A stretch of 64,000 nucleotides of DNA from Emmonsiellopsis sp. PD_33 (lineage: Eukaryota; Ascomycota; Eurotiomycetes; Onygenales; Ajellomycetaceae), in NCBI GenBank assembly GCA_032988165.1, contig JANTQF010000034.1, positions 1 to 64,000 on the forward strand, given 5' to 3'. Below, in pieces: positions 35,543 to 43,862 of this stretch. Under the pieces are notes generated by a model. That model saw nothing but the letters and a program-made list of their open reading frames with translations. It was not told the DNA's origin and did no database searches. A program made the translations under genes and the position numbers. Each line of letters opens with the position of its first letter. Positions within the stretch are counted from its first letter, which is position 1.

Positions 35543-37042
35543 TCATTTCCCTACTGATCGTCCGAGCTGGCTATTCGTACCTCCATTCGCAATCTTAAGC
35601 GCCACTCCTAGATCCATATCCCCTGTAACCTTCATTGTCACCCCAGGATTACCATTCTCCCCCTCCAAGGTAACCGAACTGGGCCCCTGGAAAACATACT
35701 TCTTACCGTGGGGTGCCTTGTAACGCTCCATCGCGCACGCCTCCTCGTATGTCGGAACGCCGCGGTTTCGCTCTATGGCTTCTTCATCCTCATCCCGCCC
35801 CTGACCTGCTGACTCGTTTATAGCCGATTGCAACTGGTGGTGGTTGAATTCCTCCCCTTCTTCTGTGAAGGGCCCAGTGGGGAATGCCTCGCGTCGGCTG
35901 CGAGCGAGGATTTCCTCCTCGTCATAGTCTGCTGGTGCCGGCCTGGGGCGAAGGGCGTTTGTGGTTCGACGACGTTGCTGGCGAGGGGGGGAGGGTGAGC
36001 GTGTTGTACGAGCTCGTTGCGGGGGAGGTCGTGGCGAGGGGACCCGTTGAGGGGGTCGTCGCGAGGGAGGTCGTCCCGGGGGAGGTCGTGGCGAGGGGAC
36101 CCGTTGTCGACGGATTAGATGTGGGGGGATCCGTCGGTCATCGTCATCATCATAATCATCATCGCTGCTTGTACTATCATCATCGCTTGTAGATGTAGAT
36201 ATGCTGTCATCAGAGCTCCCTGGCGGGGATACCCTGCGTGACGGCCTTTCTGGAAGAGTTCCGTGGCGGCTGCTCGCTGTTTCTCGTGGAGCCCGCGATC
36301 CCCCAAATGTACGTTGTCTCGGCGGACAGCTTCGAATATTTGGGCGACCTTCGTCTTCTGACATGCGCGGGCGTGGGTGATGGCGTTGGGCGCTTGGTCG
36401 AAAGGATTCTCCTGAAGTGAGTCGACGGCCCGGGCCTCTTCCACCAATTCCAAGGCTATTGGCTCTCTGCGTTGCTTTGTCAGTCGAAGAACAGTAATGT
36501 ATAAAAGGGCAAGGGCTTCTTACTGTTGTTACGTCAGAACGGGCTCCATGAAAGCTACGTCCTGTACGGGAATTTGAAGGGCGCTGACGCTGCCTCCGCA
36601 GCCCCATACGCTCTCTTGTGGAGTCGGAGTCGTATTCCTCAGGCTCCTCACGCAAAGGACGGTCGTGAAGAATACGTTCGCTTCGGGGACGGGCGTCGTC
36701 CTGGCCCCGAGAGCTAGTTGAGGCTCTAGCTGCGCTGTTTCTTGATCCAAATCGAGTCTCTATCCTATGGAGTTCTTCTAAATCTCGTCTCCTACGCTCA
36801 GCCCGAGCTTCTTCATCGGCTATGCTTTGCCGCATGACTTGCATCAGCACGTCAGCTTCATCATCCTCGGAATCCTGTCGAGCGGCGGCAGCAGCAGCAG
36901 CCGTCACTTCTGACTCTCGAAGAGCTTCTCTCTCGAGTTCCCCGACGTGATTCTGTCTCCTCCGGATCGAACGTTGGTGTGTCTCGTGTAGTCGCAGGCT
37001 CTCTTCTAGGGCCTGTCTGAGCACTTCATCGTCACCATCCAT
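35543..37042 (-). CDS. Ubiquitin-interacting-motif (UIM) protein with Arg/Ser/Pro-rich disordered centre
   Basis: The model has two exons, 36524-37042 and 35543-36466, giving 480 aa. The 57-nt intron (donor GTAAGA, CTGAC branch-like site, CAG acceptor) is a multiple of three without a stop, so reading through would add 19 residues. The N-terminus has a near-ideal UIM (DDEVLRQALEESLRL, residues 4-18) and a second UIM-like helix (EADVLMQVMRQSIADEE). A long low-complexity region follows: Arg-rich, Ser/Asp-rich runs and two copies of RVPSPRPPP. The C-terminal part (PTYEEACAMERYKAPHGKKY, VTLEGENGNPGVTMKVTGD) looks folded but is unfamiliar. I do not recognise an orthologue; ubiquitin binding is inferred from the motif. 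The start ATG is 37042. Confidence 0.82.
   Translation of the reverse strand: MDGDDEVLRQALEESLRLHETHQRSIRRRQNHVGELEREALRESEVTAAAAAAARQDSEDDEADVLMQVMRQSIADEEARAERRRRDLEELHRIETRFGSRNSAARASTSSRGQDDARPRSERILHDRPLREEPEEYDSDSTRERMGLRRQRQRPSNSRTGRSFHGARSDVTTVRSPCPFIHYCSSTDKATQRANSLGIGGRGPGRRLTSGESFRPSAQRHHPRPRMSEDEGRPNIRSCPPRQRTFGGSRAPRETASSRHGTLPERPSRRVSPPGSSDDSISTSTSDDDSTSSDDDYDDDDDRRIPPHLIRRQRVPSPRPPPGRPPSRRPPQRVPSPRPPPQRARTTRSPSPPRQQRRRTTNALRPRPAPADYDEEEILARSRREAFPTGPFTEEGEEFNHHQLQSAINESAGQGRDEDEEAIERNRGVPTYEEACAMERYKAPHGKKYVFQGPSSVTLEGENGNPGVTMKVTGDMDLGVALKIANGGTNSQLGRSVGK
36021..36106 (-). repeat. Direct repeat inside the UIM gene (29-nt identical units, 57 nt apart)
   Basis: Positions 36021-36049 and 36078-36106 are identical over 29 nt. 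They encode, on the minus strand, the duplicated Pro/Arg/Ser block RVPSPRPPP. The unit length (57 nt, 19 codons) keeps frame, so copy number could vary without disrupting the protein. Confidence 0.85.
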
Positions 37043-37491
37043 AATCACCGATCTTTGCAGAAGCTGCGTTAGTGGGCTTCAGTTTAACTTTCCAAGGGGA
37101 GGATCGACCAAAAAATTGACAGGCGGATTAGCGGAAATCGTTGTTCGTGAGAAGCCACGGTAAAGGGTCATAGAAGAGTCAGTATTGTAGAAGCCAGCAT
37201 CGTCCTTGATAACCCCACTGCACATTGGTGAATAGATATCCATGTTTGTGAAATATTCGACAGCTGGATATCTCCTAGGCTGGCAATGACAGAATCCGGG
37301 GGCAACAGCGTCTGGATTTCTAGTATCTCAACTTACAGACAAACAGCTTCGATAAAGGCAATAATCAAGCATCGCAGTCAAATGAGTAGAGTTTTAATTC
37401 GTACATGTCTGGATATATATGGGAAATAAAGCGCATGGGATCGGAAAGAGATATATACCTTGCAGCAATTGGTAAACGCGTATAGGATGAT
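37043..37491. other. Intergenic region between SelO 3' end and UIM gene start
   Basis: This 449-bp region between two minus-strand genes contains the UIM gene promoter and the SelO 3' side of the spacer. No repeat or RNA gene was recognised. Confidence 0.45.
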
Positions 37492-39809
37492 TTATGAACT
37501 GCAGCTGCACATGGTGGCTCTCTTGAATCGCGGCACATCCCCACAGAATCTATCTTCTTCTTCCTTATTTACGTTCCACTCGTCCTGGAACGGGTGAAGA
37601 GCCATGTTCATCACGCGGTCAAGGATACTGCGGTCATCTTTGTGCTCGACCCTTTGGATTACTTCGTCGAGAATCCAGGATCGTGGCAAAAACTATAAGA
37701 AGATCAGCAGGGGGCGTTCCGACAAACAAATGCAATGGAAAACATTCTCGATGGTTTTTTTCCGATATGGCCGATTCGCCCATGGAAAACACGGGGGGGA
37801 ATACTAACCTTAGGATTGACTGCTTTCATAGACTTCTGCCTTTCTACGTCCCCTTCCGCACCCCAGTCTTCGAGAACCCGCTCTCTCCATGAAGCTAGCC
37901 ATTTTGCAATCCGCTCTCGAGCCGAGTCTTCGGTATTCCCTATACCACCAACGCCTTCATCGTGGAAGAAGACACTGGCGATAGCCTTCCTTTTCTCATC
38001 ACTCTCGATATCGGCAATGGAGAATCCGGAAAGCAACCTGAAAAAGTGGTTAAAATCCAACTCGAGAGCCTCCAGAGTATCGAGCATTTCTGAAAACAGC
38101 ACCTGGAAATCGCTCTCCTTGGATGTTTTCAAACCTAATCGGGCCGACATTAGGCGTTTATACTCATTCAGGAATAGGGTTTTGAATTCCTCCCCGGTTT
38201 TTTCAATGAGTGTTTCCGCTCTCTTCACAAGCACTTGGCCAAATTCTTCGGTCACGCCTTTGGAGACGAAAATTTCATCGTCTACATGATCGCCGGCACC
38301 CATCAGCTCACCCAAGGTCTCTCCAAGGCGAACTAGGTTCCACCAGATTACACTGGGTTGGTTCTTATATGAGTATCGAAGCAGTTGGTCGTCGTGGTTT
38401 GGGGTATATTGAGGATCAAAATTGTCCATGAAAGCGAATGGACCATAGTCAAGAGAAAGTCCCATTATGGAGGTATTGTCGGTGTTTAACACTCCATTCA
38501 TGAAACCATAAGCCTGCCATGCAGCAACAGTTGTCGCGTTTCGCCGTACTATTTCCCGGTATAGACGGGTAAAACGGTTCTCCTCTGCCCCTTCTGCTCC
38601 TTGGATTTCTTCCTTTGGGACGCCCCGAGAAGGAGTGTCAACAGATGACAAGGTCTTCCCGTCAGGTCCAACTGGTAAAACTGCTGGAAGAGATTCCCAA
38701 CCGGGAAATACGTCTTCTGCGACATACGTTGCCAACTTCCGTATAAGATCTCTATCATTGCGAGATCGCAAAAGATCGAAGGTCCCAATCCTTATCCACG
38801 ATTGCGCGAATCGTGTCACAATGGCCCCGGGCTCCAGCCGTTCTCTTCTCACTTTGGAGTTGCGTGAGAGTACCAGTGACAAAGCACGAGTTGTGGGGAT
38901 CCCCAATGCGTTCAATGCTAGCAGTGTAGTATTAGAAGACGGTGTCAATTCCAATAAACAACTACATCAAAACTACTTACCTTCGGAAACGATGTATTCC
39001 CTAATGCTAGAGCGTAGAACCGCCTTGCCATCTGCGAACCGAGAATAGGGAGTTATTCCTGCCCCTTTGAGCTGTACTTCATATCGAGTTTTTGTCACCT
39101 GGTTTGTAGTCTCGAAAAGACTAATTGCACGCTGTTTGGTTGTATTAGAATGAAAATACTAAACAAAGGAGGAGCACAAATTATGACGAAGCATACCCCG
39201 TCTCCTAGTTGCCCCGCCCATGAACCACTATATAAATTTGTTAATATGTGAAGTTGTGACAGGGAACGTCAAGCATACAATTGCCAACCTCAACAGATAT
39301 TAGCTCATGGGTGCCAATGAGGGTGTAATAGTTTGGGAATTAGACGGCAAGTATAAGGAAAAGAGATATTCTTCCTCACCCCCATAACATTGTGCCCATG
39401 GGTATACCCCTCCCTTCTCCGGGTCCCAGAATATCTTATTGCCCGAGACGAATTCGCGGAACTGTGGGGATTTCTCCTCTTCTTCTTTGAGACCGATGTC
39501 TTTGAGGGCTCGCGGGCTCACGCTGAGGAGCTCTGGCCTCGCTGTCGGTTCCGGGCGCACATATGTATATAGCGCTCCTTTCACAAGGCGCGGGCCTAAT
39601 GTTTCGCGCGGAGCATTGTGGGATGATTCGGGGGTTTCGAACGCCGGATCTGGAGGCAGCTTCGAGGTGAAGTTATTGGTTTTGGGAAGCTCGTCCAATG
39701 ACACGCCAGTAGCGCCCTCGTTTCCGGCACTAGAGTCGGACAAATGAGCCGCCATTTGCGCAAGACGAAACCGAGGACGATGATGCGGGCGGATGCTTCT
39801 CAAGAGCAT
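37492..39809 (-). CDS. Selenoprotein-O family protein AMPylase (mitochondrial pseudokinase), Cys form
   Basis: Six exons (39380-39809, 39279-39288, 39197-39227, 38981-39131, 37809-38917, 37492-37692) join in frame to 643 aa. SelO proteins have a kinase-like fold with reversed ATP binding and transfer AMP to Ser/Thr/Tyr of mitochondrial targets, linked to redox control (yeast Fmp40). The first 23 residues are Arg-rich without acids, fitting a mitochondrial presequence. Conserved blocks are FGSWAGQLGDGRAISLFE, QLKGAGITPYSRFADGKAVLRSSIREY, NTDNTSIMGLSLDYGPFAFMD and the C-terminal MCSCSS. The tail carries Cys where animal SelO has selenocysteine. Exon 2 is only 10 nt with an unusual TTGAG acceptor; it supplies most of GWQF, and the joined frame is otherwise perfect. 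A Trp stands where bacterial SelO usually has His. Confidence 0.93.
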
Positions 39810-40935
39810 AGGGTTAGCGGAACGAAAGCGGGAGGGGCTTGCGGAGGGGCGACACGATAGACTATCTCAAAAGGCCTAGAAACGGACGACAAACAAGAAA
39901 GCAGATAATAAGATACCGGCAAATGCATAGGGGTGAGGACGCAATCTCCAAAGAAAAGCGTTGGATGAAGTTGGCGTGGAAGCCGGCAGGATTTCGGAGG
40001 CTATGATGACATCGCTGAATAAACTCTCCGCTGGGCTAACCCCCACCCCAGCAATGCTTCGACCACTACTATTTTTATTCATTTTATCCCCGACAATGCA
40101 TCCAGTAGTTACTGATATCTGATCTCGTGTGAAGCACGGTCTAAGTAAATAATTAGATAAAACGGACATAAGATTCTTCTGCGACGCATTGAGGTTCAAT
40201 CCAACTCGCGGCGTTTTAATATATCTATCCCACATTCAAAGGTCAGAGGGAGAACTAGTGCTGACTCTGCAGAACAGAAACCTCAATATCCATCTGCTAG
40301 ACTGCTTCGAGTAGAGCGGATACATTTCCAAGCTTTATTAGAGTTGCGATGCGGCTGAAATCTCGTCTTGCTCAAAATCATCAACCTCGATGATATCGGT
40401 AACTTCTCAAATAACCACCCCTGTCTTGGTTTGCAAGCAATGGAATCCCTCACTGTTCAGCTCTGGGGCCAGGCTCTCCCACCTCTTTAATTAATAATAC
40501 CATTCCACGCCTACAATTGCCCATTTTTGGGATTCTTGTTAGCGCATGACGAAGGCTCCACGGCAGAGACAGGATTGCTTGATGAGTGACTCGAATATGA
40601 CCGTGATGTTACTTCTTGACTCGCCTCCTTGTGTCTGCCGGAGCATTTACGGAAACATACATGGGACGGATATCCTTTACTTTACCTACATACGCACCCA
40701 AGAAACACGAGAAATGGGCCTCGGGAGCCTAGGGGGGTATTGCTGATAACAATCACGACATACATACAATACTTCGGTAGCCAGCTCCGGTTCCTTGCCA
40801 TCCCCACTTACGGGTTGAGTGATGCGATCCAGCTAACTTGCCGTGACACCTCTCTCACCAACCGGATTTCCTCTCTGCCACTTCAATCACGCTCAGCACT
40901 TTCTTGTTATCCCAGCACCATTTCTCTATCCCAAG
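39810..40935. other. Intergenic region between divergent SelO and aldo-keto reductase genes
   Basis: This 1.13-kb gap contains both promoters. Frames at 39,876-40,235 (minus) and 40,546-40,746 (plus) have no family resemblance and were not accepted. No repeat was seen. Confidence 0.5.
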
Positions 40936-41966
40936 ATGGCTCCTATCCCAGAGAAGACTCTCAACGATGGCACTTCTATCCCGGTGGTCAGTAATTCTCC
41001 GCTTGGTCCTATGTCGCTCAGCTATGTAGGCTAACCTGTGAGGGGTTGGTAGCTTGGATATGGAACGGGAACTGCGTGGTACAAAAAGGGAGGAGACACA
41101 GGCCTTGACTACCAATTGATCAATTCAATCAAGGAAGCAATCAGCCTGGGATATAATCACATTGATGGTGCGGAAGTCTACCAGACAGAACGAGAACTCG
41201 GCATTGCAATCAAAGAGAGCGGGGTAGCCCGAGACCAGCTTTTCGTGACAACCAAGGTTGATACGAACATCGCGGACATCCCCAACGCCATCAACTCGAG
41301 TCTGGAGAAACTTCAGCTCGATTACGTCGATTTGTATGTCTTGTGTAACCTTTTACCTGCCGCGAATCTAATCGATTTCGGCCAGGTTTCAATCCATTAC
41401 TAATATCCCTTGTCTTTAGATACATGATTCACGCCCCTTTCTTTGCCAAAACAGACAAGGACCTGCAAGATGCGTGGGCTGAAATGGAGAAGGTCAAGCA
41501 ATCCGGAAAAGCGCGTTCTATCGGTGTCTCAAATTTCGTCCAGCATCAGCTGGAGGCCGTGCTGAAAACCGCCAAAATCATTCCATCCATGAATCAGATC
41601 GAATATCATCCCTACCTGCAGCACGGCGGATTGATTCCATTCCAAACGGAAAAGGGAATAGCTACGGCCGCGTATGCGCCCTTATCCCCCGCGACAAGGG
41701 CCAAGGGTGGTCCGCTTGATGATATCCTGGCCGAGTTGGCGAAAAAATATGGTGTTAGCGAGGGAGAAGTTTTGCTACGGTGGACCATTGATCGTGGTGC
41801 CGTGACCATCACGACGAGTGGTAAAAAGTCGAGATTGACAGAGTATCTTCGAGCTGTCCAGTTCGAATTGACACCTGCAGAGATCGAGCAAATTTCCCAG
41901 ATCGGTGATCAGAAGCACTTCAGGACATTTTGGAATGACAAGTATAACCCTGGTGATCGATCCTAA
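40936..41966 (+). CDS. Aldo-keto reductase
   Basis: Exons 40936-40986, 41053-41333 and 41420-41966 give 292 aa with in-frame joins (introns 66 and 86 nt). It is an NADPH-dependent aldo-keto reductase with a (beta/alpha)8 barrel. The catalytic tetrad is visible as Asp55 and Tyr60 (HIDGAEVYQ), Lys85 (VTTKV) and His115 (YMIHAPF). The VSNF segment and the MNQIEYHPYLQ strand are present. The cofactor loop near the C-terminus reads TITTSGKKSRLTEYLRAVQF, matching the KSxxxxR-type phosphate site. Length is close to the usual 280-320. The substrate cannot be told from sequence; fungal relatives reduce sugar-derived and alpha-keto carbonyls. Confidence 0.94.
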
Positions 41967-43862
41967 GCAATATGGCTACCGCAGAATACTAGCCACTAGT
42001 TAGTTATGGACTTGACGCTAGCCTACTCTGCATGGATAGTTACGATATAGGAATGAAATCCGATTGAACCTCTGATTAACATCTTGGAATTTCCGGCTTT
42101 AGCCCACCAAACTGTGAATATTAATCCGAAGTCCGCGTCCTATCTTGCTCCCTACCTTAAATAGGAGTCCGGCAGCTTCTAACTCTAGGGGAGTGGAAGT
42201 TTCTAGCTTTTGAGAAAAAGGTTCTCCTGTCGGCCCAGGGGGTTCATCCAACCATTTCCCGCGCAAACTTCGGCGCAGCCCTGATTTCTCTACCAAACGG
42301 CGACCAATGTGGGAGCCATGTCAACGGGGATGGTGTGAACGAACTTTATTGCCCGAGGGATATCAAAGTCAACACCAATGTACTTGAACATGCTTACATT
42401 TTCTTAGTCTAATGAGAGGACCGTGGGGGTTAATCGTCTAGTTCTACCGGTGTAGGGGTCAGTCTTGAAGATAGTGATAGAGTCAAGTCGAATGAACCCA
42501 TCAAGTAAGAATCGTCATCCCTTGTATATACCGAGACTTTCTGTCGAGTCTCGCAATAATAGCAGCCGATGAGCTCCCTACAACTGAGGAATGACTCGGC
42601 AAGTCATTGCAAAAGGCATCCCTATCGTCTAGTCAGTTGAAAGCAGAGACTGGCAATTACCCAAGGAACTGTATACAATGCCACGTTCTCGACGCCGTCC
42701 CGCCTTATACAGGGTAACGTCGAAAGTCTGACTGGGGGGCTTCTGTAGAATAGGCTGGTTTATTCCCATAAGATGGCTAGATAAAGAGGCGTTGTGTGTT
42801 GCCGAAACATACCCCGTTCTGGATGAGACATGATAGAAAGCATCAACGTCTTAAAAGGCTTTGTTTCGCAGAGAAACAATGGAAAACCGCCATCCGTTTG
42901 CCATACTGCGTTGCTTTGCTTTGTGCTCCCGGCGCACAAGACAAACTGGGGTCAAGAGGACAGGTACTTCCGGCACCCGCAAAACTTGCGGGGGAGCGAG
43001 GTAGATAGCCGCAGAGTGGACAAACATCTAGTTAACAATAAATAATAGCAATATCTGCTTCTTTTGCGCCCATCGGGTTGTCTGCTCTCCACACCGCTCT
43101 GTTTGTTGATATCTACTAGTATTTCTCCCGGGGTGTGGTTGGGATCGCCTTGTCGTCACTGGCCGGCGCCAACCTTCTCCACGTCCCAAGCTCTCCGCCG
43201 CATCTCTCCCGCCATCCAATCCCACCCTGGCCGCAACGCCCTGCAGACACCGTTCTTTCGAGACTTTCCGCCCGCCATCTCCCCGCGTCGAACGGCCGAT
43301 GCTCCATGGCCGCGCCCCTTCGACCTCTTCTCTGCCTGCTTGTGCTCGCTCGCCCGCTCCGCCAATCATAGCCTGGGAGAGGCTGGGCCGTATCGCCGTC
43401 ACGGCCAACTCACGAATCACCACAGCATCCAGTCCTCCCCCGCCGCATCCACGGGCTTCTAGCTGACTTCTACGACTTCCCACCACAAAGCCACCCGGGT
43501 CGAGATTCGCTTTGTTGCGAGCACCGGCTGGACTACCGTGAATGCCCATTCGTAAAACAATCACCGCTTCCGCAGCCGCTGGGTGTTATGGTTTCCTTCG
43601 CTGGTGAGTCGAAAGCGCATTCGCATCCCCCCTCGCGCATGCATTATGGACCCTCCGGTTTCTAACCAGAGATTTGTTGGATCATGTAGTGAACAAGGAC
43701 GTCTGAATGTTTACCTCGACGGATCTATCCAGGTCGTCTATCCTTCCATTCGCTATATCCAAACGCCCCGCCTGCATCTAGACCCTTTACATGGGCAAAC
43801 CCGCTACACCACTCTCAGTCAGTGAATCGTCATTGCGCTGCTTCCAAACATAGCAATCTGCC
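41967..43862. other. Intergenic region with long leader of the downstream gene
   Basis: This 1.9-kb region has no accepted gene. The half next to the aldo-keto reductase is mixed-composition DNA with a short palindromic TGACT/AGTCA pair (42,590-42,608). From about 43,060 the sequence becomes C-rich like a fungal promoter or leader; overlapping Pro/Ser/Arg ORFs there are compositional. A possible uORF (43,646-43,825) is listed separately. Confidence 0.5.
43646..43825 (+). other. Possible upstream ORF (59 codons) before the Ser/Pro-rich gene
   Basis: An ATG at 43646 opens a 59-codon frame that ends in TGA 37 nt before the ATG of the large gene at 43863. If the transcript starts upstream of 43646, this would be a uORF able to lower or condition translation of the main frame. 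Alternatively it could be a first coding exon; I found no convincing in-frame splice to support that. Confidence 0.3.

Noticed and set aside
39876..40235. 119-codon minus-strand frame upstream of SelO
   Set aside because: It contains no recognisable motif and cannot be spliced onto SelO, whose own ATG follows a good mitochondrial-type presequence.
43028..43564. Opposing ORFs (178 codons minus, 132 codons plus) upstream of the Ebp1-like gene
   Set aside because: They are C-rich promoter or leader composition, open on both strands, with no domain.
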